A stretch of 64,000 nt of DNA from Methylocapsa aurea. GTDB taxonomy: Bacteria; Pseudomonadota; Alphaproteobacteria; Rhizobiales; Beijerinckiaceae. Positions within the stretch are counted from its first letter, which is position 1, and each line of letters begins with the position of its first letter. This document shows, one piece after another, positions 21,801 to 30,117 of the stretch. The DNA lies in the NCBI RefSeq assembly GCF_000746085.1, contig NZ_JQKO01000014.1:52174-116173 (forward strand). Reading direction: 5' to 3'. Below the pieces are notes generated by a model. The model searched no databases. It had not been told where the DNA came from and saw only the letters and a program-made list of their open reading frames with translations. Made by a program: the position numbers and the translations under genes.

Positions 21801-22832
21801 ATGAGCTCTCACGCTTTCGACATCTCGTCCATCCACAGCGCAACCTCCGCGTCGCGCGAAAATTCGTTCATTCCAACCACCGCGAAACGTCCGCATCCCT
21901 TGCGCCGGCGCGCGATTCTCGCGGCCCATCCCGAGGTTGAAGCCTTGATCGGGCGCGACCCAAGGACGGCGGCGATCACCCTCGCCGTCGTCATCGGTCA
22001 GACCGTGCTGGCGGCGTTTTTCGGCTATCTCGGCCTTGCCTATTGGTGGGCGGCCCTGCTTGGCGCTTTTTGCGTCGGCGCCTTCGCCAATCACGCCATG
22101 TTCGTCGTCATCCATGACGCGACCCATAATTGCGTCTTCAAATCCAACTCTCTCAACAAATGGGTCGCGATCTTCGCCGATCTGCCGAACGCCTTCCCAA
22201 CCGCGATGGGGTTTCGCTGCTATCATATGAAGCATCATTCGCATCTCGGCGATTACGATTACGACGCCGACTTGCCTAGCCATTGGGAGGCGCGCCTGTT
22301 TGGGCGCACCTGGTATGGCAAGGCGGCCTGGATGTTCTTTTTCCCGGCGCTGCAGCTCTTCCGCCTCGGCCGTTTGAAGGGCGCCGTGCCAATGTGGGGT
22401 GCCTGGACCTTCGTCAATGCCGCCTGCATCATTGTCTATGACATCGCCATTCTGACCTTCTTTGGTCCGAACGCATTGCTGTATCTCTTTGCGTCGTTCT
22501 GGTTTTCCGTTGGAGGCTTGCATCCGCTGGCCGCCCGCTGGGTTCAGGAGCATTTCACCACCGATCCGGCCCAAGAGACTTTCGATTATTACGGTCCCCT
22601 AAATCTGATTGCGCTCAACATCGGCTATCACAACGAACATCATGATTTTCCCGATGCGCCTTGGTCGCGGCTGCCGCGCTTGAAGCAAATGGCGCCGGAA
22701 TTCTACGCCGATCTGAAAACCCACAAGTCATGGGTCGGCCTGTGGCTGAAGTTCATCTTCGATCCTCGCTGGACGCTCTACACGCGGGTTGATCGCAGTG
22801 CCGCCGCCGTGGCGCGCTCCGGCGCGGCTTGA
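21801..22832 (+). CDS. Membrane fatty-acyl desaturase of the sphingolipid delta-4 desaturase (DES1) type
   Basis: The protein has 343 residues, starting at ATG 21801 with AAGGAAG eight bases upstream. The three histidine clusters of membrane di-iron desaturases are present: H105DATH109, H142MKHH146 and H277NEHH281. The wording around them closely follows eukaryotic dihydroceramide delta-4 desaturases: an N-terminal RRRAILAAHPEVEALIGRDP block, YHMKHHSHLGDYDYDADLPS, FDYYGPLNLIALNIGYHNEH and a C-terminal KSWVGLWLKFIFDPRWTLYT. Four to five membrane segments are predicted. In the sphingolipid family the enzyme introduces the 4,5-trans double bond into dihydroceramide. Together with the two upstream genes this suggests an unsaturated or hydroxylated bacterial sphingolipid; the actual substrate is inferred. 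Confidence 0.8.
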   Translation: MSSHAFDISSIHSATSASRENSFIPTTAKRPHPLRRRAILAAHPEVEALIGRDPRTAAITLAVVIGQTVLAAFFGYLGLAYWWAALLGAFCVGAFANHAMFVVIHDATHNCVFKSNSLNKWVAIFADLPNAFPTAMGFRCYHMKHHSHLGDYDYDADLPSHWEARLFGRTWYGKAAWMFFFPALQLFRLGRLKGAVPMWGAWTFVNAACIIVYDIAILTFFGPNALLYLFASFWFSVGGLHPLAARWVQEHFTTDPAQETFDYYGPLNLIALNIGYHNEHHDFPDAPWSRLPRLKQMAPEFYADLKTHKSWVGLWLKFIFDPRWTLYTRVDRSAAAVARSGAA

Positions 22833-22869
22833 GCGCGTCGAAGCCGGTCCGAGATCAGAAAGAAGAGAG

Positions 22870-23370
22870 ATGCGCGCATTTGTGGCGCTCGCCCTCGGGG
22901 CATTTCTGGCGGCGTTCGAGGCGGCGGGCCCCTCGGCGCGCGCCGAGACTCCCCGGCCGACGGCAATCTTCCCGGTCGAGCTTTGGGATACCAGCGGCGA
23001 GGGGGTGAAGCCGGGTCAGAAGGAGCGGCTCGAACTCGCGACCCGCACGCTGGCGCAATTGCTTGAAGCGTCCGGCGCCTATCGGAGCGTCGATCTCACG
23101 CCTTTCGCCGCCAAGATCGCGGCGACCGAACCGCGCTACAACTGCAACGGGTGCTGGCGCGACATCGCCAAGGAGGCCGGCGCCGACGCCGCCGTTTTGG
23201 CGGTTGTGCATAAGGTCTCGACCTTGATTTCCACGGTAGATATTTACGTTGTGGACCTCAAGTCGGACGCCTATGTCGCCTATGCCAATGGCCAATTCCG
23301 CGGCGATGACGACAGGGCCTATGTCCGGGCTTTCGAGTTTCTCGTCAAGGAGCGCTTGATCCGGAAATAG
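22870..23370 (+). CDS. Secreted DUF2380 family protein
   Basis: The protein has 166 residues from ATG 22870. A signal peptide ends near residue 25 (PSARAET). The mature domain begins TAIFPVELWDTSGEG and holds a cysteine pair (YNCNGCWRDIAKEAGADAAV), followed by VHKVSTLISTVDIYVVDLKS, features of DUF2380. The fold resembles periplasmic proteins that sense or support secreted lipids or enzymes, but the function is unknown. It follows the desaturase by 37 bases on the same strand and may be transcribed with it. Confidence 0.75.
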   Translation: MRAFVALALGAFLAAFEAAGPSARAETPRPTAIFPVELWDTSGEGVKPGQKERLELATRTLAQLLEASGAYRSVDLTPFAAKIAATEPRYNCNGCWRDIAKEAGADAAVLAVVHKVSTLISTVDIYVVDLKSDAYVAYANGQFRGDDDRAYVRAFEFLVKERLIRK

Positions 23371-23388
23371 TCGCGATTCGAAATCCGG

Positions 23389-24087
23389 TCAGCCCGCCGG
23401 ATTGAACGCGCTGACGCCGCCATGGGCCGCCGACCATTCCGCCGGCTGGCGCAGGAAGGCGTCGACCTCATCGAGCGTCGCAGTCTCGAAATAATGGTCT
23501 TCCCGGGCGAGCGCGACAACGTCCCGCCAGGTCGCAAGATAATGCAAGGTCAGGCCGAGTTCGGTCATGATCGCCGGCGTTTGCGGAAAAATATCGTAGA
23601 AGAAAAAGACGAAGGCGTGATCGCAGCGCTGTCCCGCCTCGCGCAGGGCGTTGCAGAAGCCGACCTTACTGCGCCCGTCGGTGGCGAGATCCTCGACGAG
23701 GAGGGCGCGGCCGCCGTCGTGAAGATCGCCTTCAATCCGAGCGTTGCGGCCGAACCCTTTCGGCTGCTTGCGGATATATTGCATAGGCAGCATGAACTGG
23801 TCGGAGAGCCAGGCGGCGAAAGGAATCCCCGCCGTCTCTCCCCCCGCGATGACGTCGAGGCTCTCATAGCCGATTTCGCGCTCGATCGTCGCCGCAGCGA
23901 ATTCGATGAGGCGGCGGCGCAGGCGCGGGTAGGAAATGATCTTGCGCATGTCTGTATAGACAGGGCTCGCCCAGCCCGACGTAAAGATGAAAGGGGTTTC
24001 CGCATTGAACAAGATTGCCTTTGCCTCGATCAGCATTTTTGCAGTCTCGCGGGCGATGGCTTGCTTTTCGGGGGAGGGCAGGGGCAT
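23389..24087 (-). CDS. pyrE: Orotate phosphoribosyltransferase
   Basis: The protein has 232 residues. The PRPP-binding motif reads GRALLVEDLATDGRSK, preceded by DVIAGGETAGIPFAAWL and YIRKQPKGFGRNARIEG. The N terminus EAKAILFNAETPFIFTSGWA also fits the longer alphaproteobacterial PyrE. It converts orotate and PRPP to OMP, upstream of PyrF in UMP synthesis. It is convergent with the DUF2380 gene, with 18 bases between stops. Confidence 0.96.
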   Translation of the reverse strand: MPLPSPEKQAIARETAKMLIEAKAILFNAETPFIFTSGWASPVYTDMRKIISYPRLRRRLIEFAAATIEREIGYESLDVIAGGETAGIPFAAWLSDQFMLPMQYIRKQPKGFGRNARIEGDLHDGGRALLVEDLATDGRSKVGFCNALREAGQRCDHAFVFFFYDIFPQTPAIMTELGLTLHYLATWRDVVALAREDHYFETATLDEVDAFLRQPAEWSAAHGGVSAFNPAG

Positions 24088-24737
24088 TTGATCACCGGCG
24101 AGGCTTGAGGAAAGCGCTAGCGCTTCTCCTCGCGCTTCGGCGGGGCGGGGTCAAGCGGGTTGGCGGTTGGACCGGCGCGCGTTCGCTGGCGGTCGCGCCC
24201 AAGCATGGCTGTGAGAATGCGGCGCGACTTTTCCGCCCGCGCCTAAGTGCCCGGCTGAAAGGAGGTGGGTGATTTCAAAGGGTTGTGATTTCGTCGGATT
24301 TGCGATGACCAGATAAGCCATTGATAAATTTGGCGTGCCGGTCGGGGTAAAACCGCGAACGCTTATGTCATTGAAATTGCAATGTAATATTAGGTCCGGT
24401 AGGCCCCGCTCTGCACCAATGCCGGAGAGCAAGAGGGCCACTCACACGGGTAGGGTGGAGTAAGCCAGCAAAAGCCCGGCATTCTGAAATGAAAATGCCA
24501 GCGAATGTGAACATGTCGGTCGGTGGCTTTTTGCGCTGCTATTCAAGAAGGGATCCCCAAGGCTTCAGCTTCGCAACTTCGCGCCCCAGATAGTTGGGCA
24601 ATTTTGAGCGCGTCATAAAGCACAACGATAGCCGACGTGGGGCGCTTCGCAACCCCCTCCAGGCACCGCCTACCGTTGTGCCAGCGGGCCAGAACACTAC
24701 TGTCAGATTAAATCTTAGCTAATGCAAATTATGCCGA
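24088..24737. other. Gene-free stretch carrying a solitary insertion-sequence end
   Basis: No gene could be supported here. Positions 24246-24315 match 25292-25362 (the upstream end of an IS5-like remnant) at about 80 percent by eye, so a solitary copy of that end lies here. The remainder (24316-24737) reads as non-coding or decayed DNA. Confidence 0.45.
24246..24315 (+). repeat. Direct repeat copy 1 (IS5-like element end)
   Basis: It contains GTGATTTCAAAGGGTTGTG and TCGTCGGATTTGCGA, also present with small changes at 25292-25362 in the same orientation. It is not followed here by transposase sequence. Confidence 0.6.
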
Positions 24738-25094
24738 TCAGTTGTGTTGAACTGGTCTGTTGGGTTGAGTTCCCCTGTACCTCCCCACGCTTCGCCCCGT
24801 CTGTTGGAGAATGCGCGACGATATCCATCCATTGTGCGCCCAGGGCTCCTCTTGGGATTTGAACGTAACCCAATGCCAGGTAATTCCTTCATCATCGGTC
24901 GAATTACGACCACACCAGTCGACCACCGAACCAGTGGAAAGCTTCCAAAGCTGCTCACCACTACGATCAGGTGTTCCACGAATGTAGCCAAAACCGCTGT
25001 CGGTTCCGACCATTTCTTGAGTGCATGCATATGCCGGAAGCGCGAGAGCGCCCGCCATTGTTGCGCCGAGAACGATACTTTTAAGGATGTCCAT
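24738..25094 (-). CDS. Small secreted SH3-like domain protein
   Basis: The protein has 118 residues from the ATG at 25094; the frame is open further up to 25136. A signal peptide (MDILKSIVLGATMAGALALP) ends at AYACTQEM. The mature part reads as a bacterial SH3-type fold (GYIRGTPDRSGEQLWKLSTG, then a variable turn, then WHWVTFKSQEEPWAHNGWI). Such domains often bind cell-wall or extracellular ligands. Two copies of the ribosome-binding site lie upstream because of a 14-bp tandem duplication. The gene lies between two direct repeats of an IS end, suggesting transfer. Confidence 0.6.
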   Translation of the reverse strand: MDILKSIVLGATMAGALALPAYACTQEMVGTDSGFGYIRGTPDRSGEQLWKLSTGSVVDWCGRNSTDDEGITWHWVTFKSQEEPWAHNGWISSRILQQTGRSVGRYRGTQPNRPVQHN

Positions 25095-25121
25095 TTTGAA
25101 ATCTCCCTTTTGAAATCTCCC
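25094..25121. repeat. 14-bp tandem duplication doubling a ribosome-binding site
   Basis: TTTTGAAATCTCCC occurs twice in direct succession (25094-25107, 25108-25121). On the minus strand each unit supplies GGGAGATTTCAAAA, so the secreted SH3-like gene has two Shine-Dalgarno copies, the nearer correctly spaced from its ATG. Confidence 0.8.
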
Positions 25122-25291
25122 TTTTATGTTGGGCAAAATCTACCTATGGCGCAGTTAGTGAGAATTCAAGCAGCCTCGAGTTCTGGCGCGAAAATACTAG
25201 CCCGCGACGCGCTTCCTCTTTCCACTCATCCCGGGCAACTAAATCTGATCGAGTAGGAGGTAGGCCTGCTCTAGGCCTACAGCGATCTCTC

Positions 25292-25362
25292 AGTGCCCGA
25301 CTGAAAAAGAGTTATGTGATTTCAAAAGGTTGCGATTCCGTCGGATTTGCGAAGATTCGATA
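25292..25362 (+). repeat. Direct repeat copy 2 (upstream end of the IS5-like remnant)
   Basis: This is the counterpart of 24246-24315. It directly precedes the transposase remnant that starts at 25372 and therefore represents the element's left end. A hairpin with arms GTAGGCCT/AGGCCTAC lies just before it at 25260-25280. Confidence 0.6.
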
Positions 25363-25371
25363 GAGACCGCG

Positions 25372-25668
25372 ATGACCTGGAATGAAACCACCCGGCCTCA
25401 GTATCGGCGTGAAAGCCGGCACTACGCAAGGGACTTGACCGATGCGGAATGGGCTTTGATCGAACCGATGATGCCGCTTGCTTCGCCGATTGGACGTCCG
25501 CGAGCGACAAAGTTGCGGTCGGTCGTCGATGCGATCGTGTACATAGGTTCGATGGGCTGTGAGTGGCGGCAATTGCCGAAGGAGTTTCCGCCTTATTCGA
25601 CTGTGCAGGGCTATTTCTACGAGTGATCGCAGGAAGGCCAACTCGCCTCGATCAATCACCAAGCATCG
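25372..25668 (+). pseudogene. IS5-family transposase remnant (N-terminal part)
   Basis: The translation from 25372 follows the N-terminal domain of IS5-type transposases: YARDLTDAEWALIEPMMPL, GRPRATKLRSVVDAI and MGCEWRQLPKEFPPYSTVQG. After YFYE the expected tryptophan codon is TGA (25624-25626), and the frame continues with SQEGQLASINHQ before losing similarity near 25668. The DDE catalytic domain is absent, so the element is inactive. Confidence 0.8.
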
Positions 25669-25672
25669 TGAT

Positions 25673-26797
25673 CTAAAGCATGGAAAATGATTTGTCGCGT
25701 AGAACGATTCGTGTGGCGCAGACGGGACAGCCAAATTCGAAATTGGCCTCTTTGCTAGGTGGAACCGCGATCTGCGAACCGCAATGGGGGCAATGTCCCT
25801 TCCAGGCGCCGGCAGTCCATTTGTCGAGCCCGACAGGGACCAGCGCGATGGCCCCGACAAGGATCGCGGGCAAAATCCCATAAAGGGAGAATATGATTGC
25901 GGCGGCGGCTAGGCCGCCGATTGCGAAAAGACTCTTCGCCGCGAAGGCCAGGACGTAAGCCCAAAGGGACCGCGTCCGGTTTGGCTTTGTCGGATTGGTA
26001 AAGGAATGTCGAAAAAAAGCAGCCGCCGTTGCGGACCTTGCGCCGCTCCGGGTAGAGTCTATCGACAAGGGCCGTCCTGAAGCATCCGCCCCTGTCTCGC
26101 CAACCAATCTCAGGGCGGGCGCAATGCTGGCGCCAGGCGGGGCTTCGGGGGCCGCGTCGATGCAATCATCCGCGCTCTCAAAAAGCTTGGCGTGCATCAG
26201 TTGCAGCAAATCCATTGATTGACGAAGAATTCCAAACCGAAGAAAACCCGGATCGTTGCGGATCACGCCGGCGCGCCGCGCCGCGTCGTTGCCATCATCG
26301 CCCATCGCAGAGAAGGCGCTCCAGAACTGAGCTCTGTCTCCAAGCATCTCGATCATTTCCGCCAAGCTCATGTTGACCGAGCGAATGTCATAAGCAAATG
26401 CATCCCGGGCGCGCTTCAAGCACCTTAGAAAGCGAACATCGTCTTTTGGACCCTCCATCGCTTCGGTAAGTCGAAGAGCGGACTCCCCGCCCTGGACCCC
26501 GATGTGCTCGATCGATGCGTAAACATTCTTGCCGACGGTCCTCTTGCCGCCAAGCGTCGTGCGAAGCCGAGAGATCATTTCGCGACAGGCGGTTTCGATG
26601 AGCGCGTCAACCTTGATGACGAAGGTCCAATCGGACGTCTCCGTATAGGTCTCCAGGACGACGTCCTTCCCGATCCCCAGCCGCCGAGAGAATTCGTCAG
26701 CCTGATCCAGAAGCAGGGACAAATAATCTCTTTCGGACGGCGCCCGCGCGCCCTGTTCTTGGACTTCCCGCTTGAGTTGAGCCTGAAGTTTCGCCAT
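25673..26797 (-). CDS. Membrane protein with C-terminal zinc ribbon, unknown
   Basis: The protein has 374 residues. The N-terminal 160 residues are helical with ETYTETSDWTFVIKVDALIE and AFAYDIRSVNMSLAEMIEML, a pattern reminiscent of HEPN-like or DUF4145-like domains that recognise or cut RNA, without a clear RxxxxH motif. A disordered middle leads to two membrane segments (about residues 288-332), then a cytoplasmic zinc ribbon with two CxxC pairs (HCPHCGSQ and GCPVCATR). It lies next to IS debris, and the reading frame ends four bases after it. Function not recognised. Confidence 0.6.
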   Translation of the reverse strand: MAKLQAQLKREVQEQGARAPSERDYLSLLLDQADEFSRRLGIGKDVVLETYTETSDWTFVIKVDALIETACREMISRLRTTLGGKRTVGKNVYASIEHIGVQGGESALRLTEAMEGPKDDVRFLRCLKRARDAFAYDIRSVNMSLAEMIEMLGDRAQFWSAFSAMGDDGNDAARRAGVIRNDPGFLRFGILRQSMDLLQLMHAKLFESADDCIDAAPEAPPGASIAPALRLVGETGADASGRPLSIDSTRSGARSATAAAFFRHSFTNPTKPNRTRSLWAYVLAFAAKSLFAIGGLAAAAIIFSLYGILPAILVGAIALVPVGLDKWTAGAWKGHCPHCGSQIAVPPSKEANFEFGCPVCATRIVLRDKSFSML

Positions 26798-26925
26798 CGA
26801 ACTACAGCCTTTGGAAAAGCATACTTAGAAAAGGTTTCGCAGCTTGATGGTTCCCCTTTCTTGGGCTTTTCTTTTAGCTTGAGCGCTTCCCGGCCAGAGG
26901 GGAACGCCCTGACGCTCTCCCTCCA

Positions 26926-29900
26926 TCATGCCGACCTCTCTCGCGCCGAGTCGGCATCGCTTGCGCCTGGCTTTGGCTCGACCCTGCTATTCGCCGCCGC
27001 GCCGCTACGGGAGAGCCGCCAGCCCTCGATCAGTCCGAAGATGGCGGGAATGACGATGAGGGTCAGCACGGTCGAGGACATCATCCCGCCAATCATGGGA
27101 ACGGCTATTCTTTGCATGATCTCGGAGCCTGCGCCTGTGCTCCAAAGGATCGGGACAAGGCCCGCCATGATCGCCGCCACGGTCATCATCTTGGGGCGCA
27201 CCCGCTCGACCGCGCCGAGCATGATCGCCTCCTTTACATCGGCCTGGGTGAAGGGGCGGCCGGCCGCCAGCCTCTCCGCCTTGAGCTGCTTCATGGCCTG
27301 GTCGAGATAGATCAGCATCACGACGCCGGTCTGCGCCGCGACGCCCGCGAGCGCGATAAACCCGACCGCGACCGCGACCGACATGTTGAATCCCTGCTGC
27401 CACATGAGCCAGATTCCGCCGACCAAAGCGAAAGGCAGCGAGAGCATCACGATGAGCGTCTCTGTAAGCGTTCGGAAATTAAGATAGAGCAAGAGGAAAA
27501 TAATAAGCAGTGTTACCGGCGCCACGATCTTCAGCCGCGCTTCAGCCCGCTGCAGATATTCATACTGCCCGCTCCATCCGATGGAATAGCCGGCCGGCAA
27601 GGCCACCGCCTTCGCCACCGCCTCTCGAGCCTCGGCGACATAACCGCCGAGATCGCGATCCTTGATGTCGACAAAAACATAGACGGCGAGCTGGCCGTTT
27701 TCGGTGCGGATCGAGGTCGCGCCGCGGGTAAGCTTGACGCCCGCCACTTCACCGAGCGGAACGGTTCCCCCGCCCGGCAGCGGAACCTCGATCGCGCCGG
27801 CGATCGCCTGGGGGTCGCTGCGCAACTCGCGCGGATAGCGGATATTGACGTTATATCTTTCGCGACCCTCCACCATCGTCGTGACCGCCTCGCCGCCGAG
27901 GGCGCTTGAAACCACATCCTGCACATCGCCAACTGAAAGACCGTAACGTCCGAGCGCATCGCGGTCCGGCGAGATGTCGAGGAAATAGCCGCCACTCACC
28001 CGCTCGGCATAAGCGCTCGCCGTGCCCGGAACTTTCTTCAAGGCCGCCTCGACTTCGCGCGCGATTTCTTCCATCCGAGCGAGATCCGCGCCGAATATCT
28101 TGACGCCCACCGGCGTGCGGATGCCGGTCGAGAGCATGTCGATGCGGGCGCGGATCGGCATCGTCCAGGCGTTCGAGACTCCCGGGAATTGCAGCGCTCT
28201 ATCCATTTCCGCCTTGAGGCCATCGATGGTGAGGCCCGGCCGCCAGGCGGCCTTCGGCTTGAGATTGATGATCGTCTCGAACATTTCGATCGGGGCCGGG
28301 TCGGTCGCCGTCAGCGCGCGTCCGGCCTTGCCATAGACGGACTCGACTTCGGGAAAGGCCTTGATGATCCGGTCCTGCATCTGGAGCAGCTCGGCCGCTT
28401 TCGTGACGGAGAGTCCCGGCAATGTCGTTGGCATATACATGAGCGCGCCCTCGTCGAGGTTCGGCATGAACTCGCCGCCGAGCTGGCGCGCGGGCCATAG
28501 GCTTGCGGCCAGAATGGCGAGCGCCGCGACGATGGTAAGGCCCTTCGCGCCGAGCACGGATCGAATGATCGGCCGATAGAGTGCGATCAGGACTCGATTG
28601 ACCGGGTTCTTGTGCTCCGGAACGATTTTGCCCCGCACAAAGATGACCATGAGCGCTGGAACCAGCGTGATCGACAGCAGCGCCGCGGCCGCCATCGCGA
28701 ACGTCTTGGTAAAGGCGAGCGGGCCGAACAGCCGGCCTTCTTGCGATTCGAGCGTGAAGATCGGCAAAAAAGAGACAGTGATGACGAGAAGGCTGAAGAA
28801 CAAGGCCGGGCCGACTTCGGCCATGGCCTCGACCAGAATGTCGAGGCGCGGCTTGCCCCTTGGCGCGCGTTCGAGATGCTTATGCGCATTCTCGATCATG
28901 ACGATGGCCGCATCGATCATTGCGCCGACCGCGATGGCGATTCCGCCAAGGCTCATGATGTTGGAGCCGAGGCCGATCGACCGCATGGCGGCGAAGGCGA
29001 GCAGAATCCCGACTGGCAGCATGAGGATGGCGACCAGCGCGCTGCGCAAGTGGAGCAGAAAGACGACGCAGACCAAGGCGACGATCAGGCTTTCCTCGAC
29101 AAGCGCGCCGCGCAGCGTCTCGATCGCAGCCTCGATGAGGCGCGAACGGTCATAGACCGGAATAATCTTCGCGCCATTCGGCAAATTGGGGGCGATCGCG
29201 GCGAGCCGCTCCTTGACGTTCTCGATGACGGTGAGCGCATTGGCGCCGAACCGTTGCAGGGCGATGCCGCTTGCGACCTCGCCCTCGCCATTGAGCTCGG
29301 TGATTCCGCGCCGCTCATCGGGCCCGATCTCGACGCGCGCGACATCCTTGAGCCGCAAAGGCGCGCCGCGTTCGGTTTTCAGGACGATATTCTCGATGTC
29401 GGCCGTAGTTTTGAGATAGCCTTTGCCGCGGATCATGAATTCGAATTCGGAGAGCTCGACCGTTCGCCCGCCGACATCCATATTGCTGGCGCGCACCGCC
29501 TCGCGAAGCTTCGACAGCGAGAGCCCCTGCGCCCTGAGCCGAAGCGGATCGACCACGATATTATATTGCCTGACGAAGCCGCCGACGCTCGCGACCTCGG
29601 CCACGCCCTCGGCCTTGGACGCCGCATAGCGGACAACCCAGTCTTGCAGCGAACGCAGCTCGGCCAGGGTCATATCCTTTGCCACGATGGCATATTGATA
29701 GACCCATCCGACCCCGGTTGCGTCCGGCCCGAGGCTTGGACTGACGCCCGGCGGCAGGCGTTGCGCCGCAGCGTTGAGATATTCCAGCACCCGGCTGCGC
29801 GCCCAATAGGGGTCGACGCCGTCTTCGAAAATGACATAGACGAATGATGCGCCGAAGAATGAAAAGCCGCGGACCACCTTGGAGCGCGGGACGGTCAGCA

Positions 29901-30117
29901 TGGCGCTGGTCAAGGGAAAGGTCACCTGGTCCTCGACCACCTGCGGCGCCTGACCCGGATAGGTCGTATAAACGATGACCTGGACATCCGAGAGATCGGG
30001 GATGGCGTCGAGCGGCAGCGTGCGCAGCGCGTATAGGCCAGCCGCGATGGCGAAAGCTGTCCCGACAAAGATCAGGACCAGATTGCGGGCGGACCAGCCG
30101 ATCAGGCCGCCGATCAT
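26926..30117 (-). CDS. cusA: CusA-type copper/silver RND efflux pump
   Basis: The protein has 1063 residues, the normal length. It is a heavy-metal-efflux RND protein; the fourth membrane segment reads GIAIAVGAMIDAAIVMIENA, the form typical of monovalent-cation (Cu+/Ag+) pumps rather than CzcA. RIDMLSTGIRTPVGVKIFGA and FMPNLDEGALMYMPTTLPG match the pore and substrate regions of CusA, including methionines. It exports Cu+ or Ag+ from periplasm and cytoplasm with CusB and an outer-membrane channel. Its start overlaps the cusB stop (ATGA). No cusC gene is in the window. Confidence 0.93.
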   Translation of the reverse strand: MIGGLIGWSARNLVLIFVGTAFAIAAGLYALRTLPLDAIPDLSDVQVIVYTTYPGQAPQVVEDQVTFPLTSAMLTVPRSKVVRGFSFFGASFVYVIFEDGVDPYWARSRVLEYLNAAAQRLPPGVSPSLGPDATGVGWVYQYAIVAKDMTLAELRSLQDWVVRYAASKAEGVAEVASVGGFVRQYNIVVDPLRLRAQGLSLSKLREAVRASNMDVGGRTVELSEFEFMIRGKGYLKTTADIENIVLKTERGAPLRLKDVARVEIGPDERRGITELNGEGEVASGIALQRFGANALTVIENVKERLAAIAPNLPNGAKIIPVYDRSRLIEAAIETLRGALVEESLIVALVCVVFLLHLRSALVAILMLPVGILLAFAAMRSIGLGSNIMSLGGIAIAVGAMIDAAIVMIENAHKHLERAPRGKPRLDILVEAMAEVGPALFFSLLVITVSFLPIFTLESQEGRLFGPLAFTKTFAMAAAALLSITLVPALMVIFVRGKIVPEHKNPVNRVLIALYRPIIRSVLGAKGLTIVAALAILAASLWPARQLGGEFMPNLDEGALMYMPTTLPGLSVTKAAELLQMQDRIIKAFPEVESVYGKAGRALTATDPAPIEMFETIINLKPKAAWRPGLTIDGLKAEMDRALQFPGVSNAWTMPIRARIDMLSTGIRTPVGVKIFGADLARMEEIAREVEAALKKVPGTASAYAERVSGGYFLDISPDRDALGRYGLSVGDVQDVVSSALGGEAVTTMVEGRERYNVNIRYPRELRSDPQAIAGAIEVPLPGGGTVPLGEVAGVKLTRGATSIRTENGQLAVYVFVDIKDRDLGGYVAEAREAVAKAVALPAGYSIGWSGQYEYLQRAEARLKIVAPVTLLIIFLLLYLNFRTLTETLIVMLSLPFALVGGIWLMWQQGFNMSVAVAVGFIALAGVAAQTGVVMLIYLDQAMKQLKAERLAAGRPFTQADVKEAIMLGAVERVRPKMMTVAAIMAGLVPILWSTGAGSEIMQRIAVPMIGGMMSSTVLTLIVIPAIFGLIEGWRLSRSGAAANSRVEPKPGASDADSARERSA

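Noticed and set aside
28612..29847. A 411-codon plus-strand frame within cusA
   Set aside because: Antisense shadow with histidine/aspartate-rich nonsense; cusA motifs are unmistakable on the other strand.
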